NCBI RefSeq assembly: GCF_000428905.1
Contig: NZ_KE386815.1
Location: 124,001 to 188,000, forward strand
From: Brumicola pallidula DSM 14239 = ACAM 615
Lineage (GTDB): Bacteria; Pseudomonadota; Gammaproteobacteria; Enterobacterales; Alteromonadaceae
Direction of reading: 5' to 3'
DNA length: 64,000 bases
In this document: one piece after another, positions 14,123 through 22,476 of the stretch
How positions within the stretch are numbered: the first letter of the stretch is position 1
Layout of the letters: each line of letters opens with the position of its first letter
Program-made: the position numbers and the translations under genes
The notes under the pieces: generated by a model
Told to the model about the DNA's origin: nothing
Seen by the model: only the letters and a program-made list of their open reading frames with translations
Databases searched by the model: none

Positions 14123-14169
14123 TACTTATCAATAATGAATATGGTCTAAACCACAGAATTCAAGTTGAA

Positions 14170-16278
14170 TTATTCGCCTTCGCTTGGAGTAGCCGGTTTT
14201 TCTAACAACTCTTTGATACTCAAACGTACACGATTTTGACGATCAATTTCCATGACCTTTACGTCAACCATTTGCCCTTCTTTTAAGAAGTCAGTTACTT
14301 TAGCTACACGGTCATGAGCAATTTGACTGATGTGAACAAGGCCTTCTTTGCCTGGCAACACTTCAACAAACGCCCCGAAGTCAACAATACGCATCACTTT
14401 ACCGTTGTAGACTGTGCCTACTTCGATATTAGCTGTTACGGCTTTGATACGATCGATAGCAATGTCTGCTTTGGCTTTTTCAGTTGCAAAGATTTTGATA
14501 GTACCATCGTCTTCAATCTCAATGTTAGTATCAGACGCTTCAGTGATCGCTCTGATCATAGCGCCGCCTTTACCAATAACATCACGGATTTTATCTTGAT
14601 CAACTTTCATCTTGTAAATACGCGGAGCGTACTCAGACATTTCGTCACGTGGACCCGCAATTGCAGAATCCATTACTTCAAGAATATGTAAACGAGCTTC
14701 TTTTGCTTGCTTCAATGCTAACTGCATGATTTCTTGAGTAATACCTTCAATCTTAATGTCCATTTGAAGTGCAGTAATACCATTAGTAGTACCCGCAACT
14801 TTAAAGTCCATGTCACCAAGGTGATCTTCATCACCTAAGATGTCAGACAGAATAACGAAGTTATCATCTGATTTTACTAAGCCCATTGCGATACCAGCAA
14901 CAGAAGCTTTGATGGGAACACCAGCATCCATAAGGGCTAATGATGTACCACAAACTGATGCCATTGAAGAAGAGCCATTCGACTCAGTGATTTCAGAAAC
15001 CACACGAACCACATACGGAAATTCTTCAGCAGAAGGCATAACCGCTTGCATCCCACGTTTAGCCAAACGACCGTGACCAATTTCGCGTCTTTTAGGTGAG
15101 CCGACAAAGCCAGTTTCACCAACACAATATGGAGGGAAATTATAGTGCAACATGAAGCGACTGCTAGCCATGCCACCTAGTTCATCAATCATCTGCGCAT
15201 CGCGTTCTGTACCTAAAGTAGCAGCTACAATTGCCTGAGTTTCACCACGTGTAAATAATGCAGAACCATGCGTTCTTGGCAATAAACCTGTTGCAACATT
15301 AAGCGCGCGGATTGTGTCTGGCTCACGACCATCAATACGTTTTTCACCCGCTAGGATGCGTGAACGTACAACGTCACTTTCTAAATGGTGCAATAAATCA
15401 CTAGCTTCTTTACGGTCTTGTGCTGGATTTGCGTCAACAATAGCTGCAATTGCTTTTTCTGTTACTGCAGTGATAGCGTCTTTGCGAAGCATTTTGTCAG
15501 AAATTTGATAAGCTTCAGTCATACCCGCTTCGGCTAGTTCTTTAACTTGCGCTTTTAAGCCCGTATTTTCTGCTTCTGCTTCCCAATTCCAAGATTCTGT
15601 ATCAACTTCAGCAGCGAATTCACTGATCGCGTTAATAACCGTTTGTGATTGTTCATGGCCATATACAACGGCACCTAGCATAACATCTTCAGATAAGATA
15701 TCAGCTTCAGACTCAACCATTAGTACTGCACTTTTAGTACCAGCAACAACAAGGTTAAGTTGGCTTTCTTCTTGTTCAGAAGAACGTGTATTTAAGATGT
15801 AACCGCCATCTTTATAACCAACACGTGCTGCACCGATCGGACCATTGAATGGCATACCAGAAATAGCTAGGGCAGCAGAGGTGCCTATTAATGAGATGAT
15901 ATCTGTTGGAATTTCTGGATTTGCAGAAACCACAGTAATAATAATCTGAACTTCGTTTTTAAACCCATTTGGGAATAAAGGACGAATTGGACGGTCAATT
16001 AAACGTGCAATTAAGGTTTCGCTCTCTGAAGGGCGGCCCTCACGTTTGAAAAAACCACCAGGAATTTTTCCTGCTGCGTAGGCTTTTTCTTGATAATTAA
16101 CGGTTAATGGGAAGAAGCCTTGGTCTGCTTTAGCTTCTTTTTTACCAACAACTGAAACTAACACACACGTGTCATCCATGCTTGCCATTACTGCTGCAGT
16201 TGCTTGTCTTGCGATTACACCCGTTTCTAGGGTGACAGTATGCTGACCATACTGAAATGTTTTAGTAATAGGAGTCAC
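14170..16278 (-). CDS. pnp: Polyribonucleotide nucleotidyltransferase (PNPase)
   Basis: A phosphorolytic 3'-5' exoribonuclease and degradosome member that turns over mRNA. The 702-residue protein has two RNase PH domains (about 1-230 and 310-540), with the [16 protein letters not shown] stretch of the second active site. A KH domain follows ([17 protein letters not shown], about 560-576), then an S1 domain ([21 protein letters not shown], about 620-690). An AAGGA ribosome site precedes the ATG. Usually rpsO lies directly upstream; here nhaR does, 75 bp away on the same strand, so pnp has lost its usual partner. A TATACT hexamer in this gap may be its own -10. Confidence 0.98.
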   Translation of the reverse strand: MTPITKTFQYGQHTVTLETGVIARQATAAVMASMDDTCVLVSVVGKKEAKADQGFFPLTVNYQEKAYAAGKIPGGFFKREGRPSESETLIARLIDRPIRPLFPNGFKNEVQIIITVVSANPEIPTDIISLIGTSAALAISGMPFNGPIGAARVGYKDGGYILNTRSSEQEESQLNLVVAGTKSAVLMVESEADILSEDVMLGAVVYGHEQSQTVINAISEFAAEVDTESWNWEAEAENTGLKAQVKELAEAGMTEAYQISDKMLRKDAITAVTEKAIAAIVDANPAQDRKEASDLLHHLESDVVRSRILAGEKRIDGREPDTIRALNVATGLLPRTHGSALFTRGETQAIVAATLGTERDAQMIDELGGMASSRFMLHYNFPPYCVGETGFVGSPKRREIGHGRLAKRGMQAVMPSAEEFPYVVRVVSEITESNGSSSMASVCGTSLALMDAGVPIKASVAGIAMGLVKSDDNFVILSDILGDEDHLGDMDFKVAGTTNGITALQMDIKIEGITQEIMQLALKQAKEARLHILEVMDSAIAGPRDEMSEYAPRIYKMKVDQDKIRDVIGKGGAMIRAITEASDTNIEIEDDGTIKIFATEKAKADIAIDRIKAVTANIEVGTVYNGKVMRIVDFGAFVEVLPGKEGLVHISQIAHDRVAKVTDFLKEGQMVDVKVMEIDRQNRVRLSIKELLEKPATPSEGE

Positions 16279-16328
16279 ACTCTATCCTTTAGTTTATTTG
16301 TATTTTATGCTTATTAATGCGGTGCATA

Positions 16329-16334
16329 GTATAG
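16329..16334 (-). promoter_or_regulatory. Candidate -10 element for pnp
   Basis: The minus strand reads TATACT about 50 bp before the pnp start, in the short gap after nhaR. The -35 at 17 bp spacing (TAGCAA) is weak, so this is tentative. Confidence 0.35.
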
Positions 16335-16353
16335 CGGCGAAACGCATTGATTG

Positions 16354-17256
16354 CTATTTAAAAATTACATCTCTTGCTGAATTACATACAGCGGCAACTG
16401 CGGGATGAGTGACTTTTCGCTCAGCCGATATTGCGTAAAACTTTTGTTTAATGTCACGCATCCGTCCAACAACTTCTACTTTGAAGCTTTCGCAGACTTC
16501 CTGTTCAATAATAGTAGGCATAAAAAACACGCCAAAACCAGCTTGGCCGAAAGATTTCATCAAGGCACTGTCATCATATTGCCCTCTTATTACAGGGAAT
16601 ATGCCATTATCATTAGACCATTTATCAAATAATTGTCGAATAGCATATTGCTTGGTTGGTAATAAAATGGGTGCTTGATGAAGACATTGTGGGAACTCAC
16701 CGCTGAGCTGTTCTTTGACTTTTTTCACCGCAAAAAAAGTTAACCCTGATTGCCCTAAGTAGTGATTATAGGCACGCACACTGAAATTGCTAGACAGTGG
16801 CGTGTCAGTCAATACCATATCAACTTCATGAATGGCTAACTCTGCAAGAATAGTTGCAACTGGCCCTTCCTTGCATACCAAGCTGACTTCTTTTGATAAG
16901 TTAAGTGCTGGCTCAATAATTTTGTAAACGATGGTTTTGGGTAACGCACTGGCTGCGCTAATAATAAATTCCGAGGTGCCCACTAGTGGAGCTCCGCGCA
17001 ATACATCACTGAGCTCTTTCCCTAATTCAAATATTTCGTCCGAATAACGTAATACTAAACGCCCCGTTTCTGTTAATCGTAACCGGCGTCCCACGCGATC
17101 GAATAGTGGCTGACCTATTCTCTCCTCCAGCATACTTAATTGCCCACTAATTGTTTGTGGCGTAATAAAGAGCTTCTCGGCCGCCTTTGCAATGCTACCT
17201 TCGGTTGCAACAACCCAAAAGTAATGGAGGTGTTTATAATTTAAATTTTCAGACAT
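16354..17256 (-). CDS. nhaR: NhaR-type LysR family regulator
   Basis: A LysR-type transcription factor of 300 residues. The N-terminal helix-turn-helix is at about 4-65 (NYKHLHYFWVVATEGSIAKA, then AEKLFITPQTISGQLSMLEE). This closely resembles NhaR, which in E. coli activates the sodium/proton antiporter gene nhaA and pga. The effector domain (about 90-295) contains the conserved FGQAGFGVFFMPT stretch. No antiporter gene is in the window, so its target here is unknown. It is on the same strand as pnp and may be co-transcribed with it. Confidence 0.85.
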   Translation of the reverse strand: MSENLNYKHLHYFWVVATEGSIAKAAEKLFITPQTISGQLSMLEERIGQPLFDRVGRRLRLTETGRLVLRYSDEIFELGKELSDVLRGAPLVGTSEFIISAASALPKTIVYKIIEPALNLSKEVSLVCKEGPVATILAELAIHEVDMVLTDTPLSSNFSVRAYNHYLGQSGLTFFAVKKVKEQLSGEFPQCLHQAPILLPTKQYAIRQLFDKWSNDNGIFPVIRGQYDDSALMKSFGQAGFGVFFMPTIIEQEVCESFKVEVVGRMRDIKQKFYAISAERKVTHPAVAAVCNSARDVIFK

Positions 17257-17390
17257 TGGGTGTTTTATTCCTAGGCATAAAAGTACGTCAGTTTTTTCGA
17301 ACCTTTTTTATACATTTAAACGAATATATTCGTTCACTTTAAGTTGATAACCTTGCCACATAGACAGGAAAACCTTTCATAAGTGTAGTC

Positions 17391-17726
17391 ATGCAACTCA
17401 AAATTGTGCAATTTGATGTCCAAATAAGTGAAGATCAAGTGAAACGCTTGAATGAAACACTGAGCATGCAGTTGGGAAGATACACGCAAATCATTGAAAT
17501 TGTTAATACTTCTTTCAAAAACGACATTGATCAATTTGGTCAAAAAGTTATTCAATGTTCAGTGGTCATTGAGCTATTACCGGATGGATCTGCGACAACA
17601 TCAAATACAGCCATTACAATTGAGGATGCATTCTATAATTCGATTAGCAGAGCAAAGCGTCAGTTAGACCGACAACGTCGCGGCAATAAAAGACAGTTTA
17701 GTCCGACTTACACCATCAACAAATAA
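17391..17726 (+). CDS. HPF/RaiA-family ribosome hibernation factor
   Basis: A 111-residue short-form member of the ribosome-associated hibernation (sigma-54 modulation) family, which binds the 30S decoding site and stalls idle ribosomes. A beta-alpha-beta-beta-beta-alpha layout can be traced. It opens MQLKIVQFDVQIS, has the VIELLPDG strand, and has a basic last helix (DAFYNSISRAKRQLDRQRR, about 80-98). Sequence similarity by eye is moderate, so the choice between HPF and YfiA types is open. It is divergent from nhaR and ends at a strong bidirectional terminator. Confidence 0.7.
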   Translation: MQLKIVQFDVQISEDQVKRLNETLSMQLGRYTQIIEIVNTSFKNDIDQFGQKVIQCSVVIELLPDGSATTSNTAITIEDAFYNSISRAKRQLDRQRRGNKRQFSPTYTINK

Positions 17727-17796
17727 TAGCCGACTTAACCGATGTAAATATTACTTAGGATAATTCTTTGTAACGCTATATTTATAACATTAAAAA

Positions 17797-17840
17797 GATA
17801 TCAAGTGGCCGACGTATTTGGCCACTTGATACGCTATTTT
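17797..17840. terminator. Bidirectional terminator between hpf-like gene and S46 peptidase
   Basis: A perfect 12 bp stem, TATCAAGTGGCC (17799-17810) with GGCCACTTGATA (17820-17831), has a nine-base loop. The plus strand continues CGCTATTTT and the minus strand continues TCTTTTTA. It lies between the convergent genes. Confidence 0.85.
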
Positions 17841-17848
17841 ACCTAAAC

Positions 17849-20020
17849 CTACCTTACAATTTCCATTTCTTCTATTAGGTTTTCGGCACCGTCGACTTCA
17901 TCCATAACCCACAACATGAAAGGGCTGCTGACATGAATAGCTCGGTTATATGTTGGATCATAATCCCAACCACCGATAATAGACTCGTAAACACCATCAA
18001 AAACGAGCCCAACAAATTCGCCTTTTGCGTTTAGTGTTGGCGAGCCTGAGTTGCCACCAGTGATATCTAAGGTACTTAGGTAGTTTACGGGGACAGAATT
18101 CAACTTGGCGTCAGCGTAGCTGCCATATCGTTTTGCTTGTATAGCTTCACGCAACTTTACCGGCAAATCGAATTCATCATCACCCGCAATATACTTGGCC
18201 AACATGCCCTCAGCGGTTGTGAAAGGCGTTGCCCTTAGCCCATCTTGTGGACTATAACCCTTAACATTACCAAAGGTGATCCGTAAAGTGCTATTGGCAT
18301 CCGCATAAACTGCTTCTTTGCGTGATTTTTTGAATGCAAGTAAGGCTTTCATATACTCAGAACGCACTCGTTGTAATTTGCCTGACAGTGAATTACTTAG
18401 CTTTTCTTGTGCCATATTATAGTCAAATTGGCTTACTGCGAATTGAATGAAAGGGTCAGCGCTTGCACGCATCTCTTTTTCTGACATGTTCATCATAGCA
18501 AGACGTGTGTCTAGTTCGCCCAACTTAGTATCAGCATACATTTTGTCAACTTTGGCGTTGGCTTTAGTTAAGTCTGTGTCTTTAATATCAAAAAATTGGT
18601 CCAACGTAGCAACGCGTTGATCAGCCGGTAAATAAACATACTTAGCTAAAAAATGCTTAAAAAGAGCTTTGTCAATATCGGCAACATAACGTGAATTTAT
18701 GGATGCCAATGATTGCTCATAGCCCTTTAAATCACGTTTTTGATAACCTCGTTCGCGCTCGGCATCTGGCTTTGCTTGTTCATGAGATAGACGAAGGAGG
18801 CCTTTGGAGACAGACATCATGGTAGTTCTACCGATGTAAGCCATCAATAAATCACGTTCTTTAGTAGCATCTGATTGTTCAATCAACTTATTCAGCGTCA
18901 CTAAACTCGCACCGTATTTAGTATTCATCTGAGTATCTTTAGCTAACCAATTTACTAAATCTGTTTCTAAGCTTTGTTTTCTAACTAACATATCGCTTTT
19001 ATTATAACTCTCTACCATTGAGCCATAGTTTTTAGCATAATTAGCTAAACCCGCAATATTACTGGCGTATTTAATACGCTCATCGCTATCTGGCGCTGAG
19101 TTTTGCTTAATCACATCAATATATTCTTGACGGTACGATTTGGCTGTTGGATAGCTGTAGGTAAAGGTGTTTTTGACTTCGACTGCAGTACGATAGCGAT
19201 TGGTGCTGCCCGGATAGCCTAACACCATGACATAGTCACCCTCATCAACACCCTTGGCGTTTACTTTTAAAAAGGTTTTATTGCTAAAGGGAATATTGTC
19301 TTCGCTGTAATCTGCTGGTTTGCCATCTTTGCCAACGTAAGCGCGATAAAATGCCCAATCACCCGTTTGACGAGGCCACTGCCAGTTATCAGTATCACCA
19401 CCAAATTTACCGATACTAGAGGGCGGCGCGTAAGCTAAGCGTACATCTCTTATAGCCAATAATTTGATTAATACATAGCTAACACCACCATGAAAGCTAG
19501 AAACCGAACAGCGATAATCACCATTAGTTTCGCATTGCGCAACTAACACCTTTCGCTTATTTTCTATTGCTTGATAATAGTCACTACCCGTCAATTCCGC
19601 TGAAATTCCATCAGTGACTTTAGCGGTCACATCCGTTAACGATTCAGTTATATACACGCGACTACCAGGCGCTGCCGCCAACTCTTCCTGCTTTGTTTTG
19701 GCTACAAACCCGTTAGCAAGTAAATTATTGTTTTCTGAACTATTATGCTGAATTGAACGATAAGCACAGTGATGATTTGTCACCACTAAACCTTGATCCG
19801 AAATAAAACTTGCCGTACATCCGCCTAAGCTAATAATAGCGTTCATTGGGAATTTTGATAAGTCAGACATATCATCTGGGTTTAACGTTAACCCTGCTGC
19901 GACGAGTTGTTCTTTTATATCGGGGAGTTGATGCGGCTGCCACATGCCCTCATCGGCTAAAGCAGAACTGTATGGTGCGCCAAGCGTCAGTGCAATTGCA
20001 CCGAAAATCCACTTTTTCAT
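17849..20020 (-). CDS. S46 family dipeptidyl-peptidase (DPP7-like)
   Basis: Periplasmic serine exopeptidase that removes dipeptides from the N-terminus of oligopeptides. A signal peptide is clear (MKKWIFGAIALTLGAPYSSALA). The 723 residues hold the split chymotrypsin-like fold: catalytic His in TNHHCAY (about 83-84), Asp in GGDTDNWQWPRQTGDW, and Ser in GGNSGSP (about 658). A helical domain lies between. The residue after FD near 676 is Gly. In characterised family members Gly here goes with DPP7-type preference for hydrophobic residues, while Arg marks acid-specific DPP11; applying that here is inference. The met-box promoter at 20200 lies 180 bp upstream on the opposite strand. It ends at a bidirectional terminator. 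Confidence 0.92.
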   Translation of the reverse strand: MKKWIFGAIALTLGAPYSSALADEGMWQPHQLPDIKEQLVAAGLTLNPDDMSDLSKFPMNAIISLGGCTASFISDQGLVVTNHHCAYRSIQHNSSENNNLLANGFVAKTKQEELAAAPGSRVYITESLTDVTAKVTDGISAELTGSDYYQAIENKRKVLVAQCETNGDYRCSVSSFHGGVSYVLIKLLAIRDVRLAYAPPSSIGKFGGDTDNWQWPRQTGDWAFYRAYVGKDGKPADYSEDNIPFSNKTFLKVNAKGVDEGDYVMVLGYPGSTNRYRTAVEVKNTFTYSYPTAKSYRQEYIDVIKQNSAPDSDERIKYASNIAGLANYAKNYGSMVESYNKSDMLVRKQSLETDLVNWLAKDTQMNTKYGASLVTLNKLIEQSDATKERDLLMAYIGRTTMMSVSKGLLRLSHEQAKPDAERERGYQKRDLKGYEQSLASINSRYVADIDKALFKHFLAKYVYLPADQRVATLDQFFDIKDTDLTKANAKVDKMYADTKLGELDTRLAMMNMSEKEMRASADPFIQFAVSQFDYNMAQEKLSNSLSGKLQRVRSEYMKALLAFKKSRKEAVYADANSTLRITFGNVKGYSPQDGLRATPFTTAEGMLAKYIAGDDEFDLPVKLREAIQAKRYGSYADAKLNSVPVNYLSTLDITGGNSGSPTLNAKGEFVGLVFDGVYESIIGGWDYDPTYNRAIHVSSPFMLWVMDEVDGAENLIEEMEIVR

Positions 20021-20199
20021 ATTTTTTCCTTGTCATTTTAACTAATTATTTATGCGTTTTCTTTTTGCTAAAACAAACTTTAGTTTTTATGCTTAGCTTT
20101 TAAGATTTCAAGCTAGCTTTTCAGACAAATTATAACAACTATTTTTTTGTAAGTTTTTCTTACATAGCTAGCTTGCATTCTGGTGATAATAATTTAATA

Positions 20200-20229
20200 T
20201 AGACATCTAAACGTCTAAGCGCCTATATT
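20200..20229 (+). promoter_or_regulatory. Sigma70-type promoter overlapped by MetJ-type met boxes
   Basis: TAGACA (20200-20205, 5/6 to the -35 consensus) and TATATT (20224-20229, 5/6 to the -10) are 18 bp apart. Three head-to-tail octamers occupy the space: AGACATCT (20201-20208), AAACGTCT (20209-20216) and AAGCGCCT (20217-20224). They match the MetJ consensus AGACGTCT at 7, 7 and 5 of 8 positions. MetJ with S-adenosylmethionine represses methionine genes by binding two or more such boxes over promoters. Transcription would start near 20236, at a run of five G. Confidence 0.65.
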
Positions 20230-20250
20230 TTATATGGGGGTTTTAATAAA

Positions 20251-20280
20251 TGTGATCAATAAGCAAGCTTATCAATCACA
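20251..20280. repeat. 30 bp imperfect inverted repeat in leader of met-box unit
   Basis: TGTGATCAATAAGC and GCTTATCAATCACA form 14-base arms around a two-base AA centre, with 12 of 14 positions symmetrical. It lies between the predicted start site and the first small reading frame. It may be an operator for a dimeric regulator or an RNA hairpin. It is not a standard CRP site because the TGTGA and TCACA halves are 20 bp apart, not six. Confidence 0.6.
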
Positions 20281-20309
20281 GATTCAGCATAATTTTTTGG
20301 TGAACTAAA

Positions 20310-20501
20310 TTGAATACTCAGCAGTTAACTCAACCACTTGAAGGCATCGATATAGACACAAGATACACCTTTGCAGCATTAATAGCCGACGGTTGCGCTC
20401 AATTATGGATAGAAAAACAGTTTATCCACGAACAAGATTTCCGCGATTACTTGAATTTCCATTATCCATTTTATATTTGTCTTTATTGCAAGGAATGCTA
20501 G
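20310..20501 (+). CDS. Small hypothetical protein, TTG start, met-box unit
   Basis: A 63-residue reading frame that I do not recognise. It opens MNTQQLTQPLEGIDIDTRYT and ends in an aromatic, Cys-containing tail (FYICLYCKEC). The start is a TTG seven bases after GGTGA. It is the first frame after the met-box promoter. It overlaps, in a different frame, a 51-codon ATG frame whose end carries glycine-arginine repeats. Either frame, both, or neither may be translated; the unit could also act as RNA. No slippery heptamer in the right phase was found in the overlap. Confidence 0.35.
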   Translation: MNTQQLTQPLEGIDIDTRYTFAALIADGCAQLWIEKQFIHEQDFRDYLNFHYPFYICLYCKEC

Positions 20502-20560
20502 GAAGAGGGCTAGGAAGAGGGCTAGGAAGAGGGCTAGGTGAAGTAATTGATGGAGAATAA
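20405..20560 (+). CDS. Small basic protein with LGRG repeats
   Basis: A 51-codon frame opening MDRKTVYPRTRFPRLLEFPL, followed by a short hydrophobic stretch (SILYLSLLQGM) and an LGRGLGRGLGRGLGEV tail before GAATAA. No clear ribosome site precedes the ATG, so translation would have to be coupled to the overlapping frame that starts at 20310. The tail comes from a 12 bp tandem repeat. I do not recognise the protein. Confidence 0.35.
   Translation: MDRKTVYPRTRFPRLLEFPLSILYLSLLQGMLGRGLGRGLGRGLGEVIDGE
20497..20538 (+). repeat. 12 bp tandem repeat coding for LGRG
   Basis: Three full copies (20497-20508, 20509-20520, 20521-20532) of GCTAGGAAGAGG and a six-base partial copy. The copies are identical. 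The unit length is a multiple of three, so copy change keeps the frame of the 51-codon gene. Confidence 0.9.
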
Positions 20561-20583
20561 ATATGAGCTTATTACAATCAAGC

Positions 20584-20622
20584 AAAAAAAAAGACTAGCA
20601 ATGTCAATTGCTAGTCTTTCCT
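20584..20622. terminator. Strong terminator; probably the original tRNA-Leu terminator
   Basis: A perfect 13 bp stem, AAAGACTAGCAAT (20590-20602) and ATTGCTAGTCTTT (20607-20619), has loop GTCA. On the minus strand it is followed by a run of about nine T; on the plus strand by TTTCCTTTAT. It lies five bases beyond the distal att copy. Before island insertion it would therefore have stood directly after tRNA-Leu. It can also end the plus-strand met-box unit. Confidence 0.85.
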
Positions 20623-20623
20623 T

Positions 20624-20649
20624 TATATGGTGCGAAGAAGAGACTCGAA
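20624..20649 (-). repeat. Distal att site of the island (direct repeat of tRNA-Leu 3' end)
   Basis: A 26 bp copy of the tRNA-Leu 3' end. It is identical to 27529-27555 except for one missing G in the acceptor stem (GCG for GCGG). It includes the CCA end and part of the T arm. Confidence 0.9.
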
Positions 20650-21027
20650 AAAATAATCTAAAATATTGATATAAATAGCTTTTACTTAATTTTTATATAA
20701 GTAGTGTTACTACTAGTGTTACTAAAAAATAAAATCACATAAATAATAACTGGGAATAGTTATTTCCGTTTTAGATCGTGTCAAAGCTAATTAAGGTTTA
20801 TTAAATCATATCCGATCTTACAGTTTAAAATATTAAAATGTTATCTAATCGGACCGTCAGCAACATTTTGGTAGCGGCTTGTTCCTACTGACTATCTTAA
20901 TAACCATTTTAGTCCAAGAGCGAATTGCAGCAGTTCATCACTGTCAAACCAGTCGGATGACCTTGCTATAGAAAAACATTTGATGATTAACAATCTAAAA
21001 GTTCACATTACGTGGCTTATTCAATAA

Positions 21028-21744
21028 CTAAAAACCAAACTCAATAAACTTACAACTCATTTCAATTGGTGATTTTCCTTTCCAGCTATACGACATAGGC
21101 TCATTCACTTCGACAAACTGTTTACACAATTCTGTTTCGGTGTTTGTATAGTGCCTAACCTGTGCATAGTTCCATAGAAATTGATGATCTGGTTCTCTTT
21201 CTATCGATAATACTGCGACAGTGCCACATTCGCCTGATGGCCCATTTGTGCTAACCCACTTGTTTTCATTTACTCGCTCGAAAATGGAGTCACCTAAGTC
21301 AAAGTCCTTAACGTTACAGGTTTCACCTTCAATTTTTACTGTGTAAGAAAGTGCGTCAATGATTGTATCTTTTGAAGTTTCCTTACACATTTTATTAAAA
21401 ACGGTATAAACGCCTTCACTAACTTGATCTTTATTAGCGTCTAATTGAGAACAAAAGTCGTTAAACTCGCTTTTTCTAAACTCTTCTACGGTTTGATTTT
21501 GAAGTTTGCTATAGACTTCATCTTTCATTTCTTGAATACTTTTAAGCACGTCCTCAGGTGAAGTCTTTTTCTTCACTTGAATTTGGCGAAGGTTACATTT
21601 TAAATCGCGAGCATTGATGTAATCACAAGTGCCAGATAATGTTGAATTTTGATTTGAAGTACTTTTTAACCAATTGAAGCTTTCATCAGCAGCAGGGACA
21701 TTGATGCTAACTAATACCATTAACGATAATGTAAAAAATTTCAT
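21028..21744 (-). CDS. Exported cysteine-containing hypothetical protein (island cargo)
   Basis: A 238-residue protein that I do not recognise. A signal peptide (MKFFTLSLMVLVSINVPAADE) with cleavage near residue 18 is clear, and AAAGGAAG lies seven bases before the ATG. The mature part has eight or more cysteines (TCDYIN, LKCNL, DFCSQ, KMCKE, TCNV, ECGTV, LCKQ, SCKF), which fits disulfide bonding in the periplasm or outside the cell. It is the gene nearest the distal att site, where islands often carry cargo. No function can be assigned. Confidence 0.7.
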   Translation of the reverse strand: MKFFTLSLMVLVSINVPAADESFNWLKSTSNQNSTLSGTCDYINARDLKCNLRQIQVKKKTSPEDVLKSIQEMKDEVYSKLQNQTVEEFRKSEFNDFCSQLDANKDQVSEGVYTVFNKMCKETSKDTIIDALSYTVKIEGETCNVKDFDLGDSIFERVNENKWVSTNGPSGECGTVAVLSIEREPDHQFLWNYAQVRHYTNTETELCKQFVEVNEPMSYSWKGKSPIEMSCKFIEFGF

Positions 21745-21872
21745 GCTTCTTCCTTTTTTAAAATATAAAGCGTATCAGATAATTATTGTAATATTAAAAG
21801 TAGCGATTCAAAATGATATGCCATAATGTTAGGTTAGCAAATAGTGGAATAATTTTAGTGCCTATTAACACG

Positions 21873-22241
21873 TTAGAATCCAGAACACTTAAACTCTTCC
21901 ATTTCAAACAAAATTCCATTACTTGATTTAGCCGCAGTATAAGAGGAAATATGCTCTCCATCTTTACTTACAATCAACAACTCATATTCATCTTCAAAAG
22001 ATTTAAAGCCCAATTTTTTGAATACCAAGAACTCCTCAGACTCATCATACTTCTTCCATTCTTTTTGATTTAAAAGGAAAGCCTTACTTGATTTCGTTAC
22101 TACAGTACCTTTATCTATTATTAGTACTAAGTCTCTAATTCCGTTAAATCCTCCCATACAGCTCGTTACTCCATTGTCAGGAGCTGCGTATAAAGAGGCT
22201 TGAACAGCCAACAAAATAATAATAAAAAATACCTTTTTCAT
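21873..22241 (-). CDS. Small exported hypothetical protein (island cargo)
   Basis: About 122 residues when started at the ATG at 22239-22241, which gives a proper signal peptide (MKKVFFIIILLAVQASLYAA). The frame is open for 27 more codons upstream to 22322, but those residues do not look like a leader. The mature protein has two cysteines (SCMGG, KCSGF) and a mixed beta-like pattern. I do not recognise it. It precedes the other exported cargo gene by 128 bp on the same strand. Confidence 0.65.
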   Translation of the reverse strand: MKKVFFIIILLAVQASLYAAPDNGVTSCMGGFNGIRDLVLIIDKGTVVTKSSKAFLLNQKEWKKYDESEEFLVFKKLGFKSFEDEYELLIVSKDGEHISSYTAAKSSNGILFEMEEFKCSGF

Positions 22242-22476
22242 GATTAAATCCATTTTCTGATGATTCGCTCGACAAGATATCTTACACCTTCTGAATAATA
22301 ATACCGTTAGCGTTTTCGTCACTTAAGAACTTACAACCATATTAGGTTTGTACTCAAAATTAAACTATGAAAAAGGATCAATCGCGACCTGTTAATTTAG
22401 TCATTGATTTCGCTCATATCAATAGGATGTATTATTCGATTGATGTAACTTAAATATAGTGACCTTAGAAAAACCT

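Larger units (their letters stand above)
20561..21027. other. Non-coding stretch spanning island left end
   Basis: This stretch holds the terminator at 20590-20619 and the distal att copy at 20624-20649. From about 20650 to 21027 is AT-rich island DNA in which I see no gene. A possible 11-codon frame at 20563 (MSLLQSSKKKD) follows a GGAGA site but runs into the terminator and is not called. Confidence 0.6.

Noticed and set aside
20251-20280. CRP binding site
   Set aside because: TGTGA and TCACA are present, but 20 bp apart where CRP needs six.
20405-20501. Programmed -1 frameshift joining the two small frames
   Set aside because: The only A-run (GAAAAAC) is not a slippery heptamer in the right phase and no pseudoknot is evident.
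20403-20585. A minus-strand frame with repeated LFLALFLA
   Set aside because: It is the antisense reading of the 12 bp repeat and crosses the terminator; no ribosome site.
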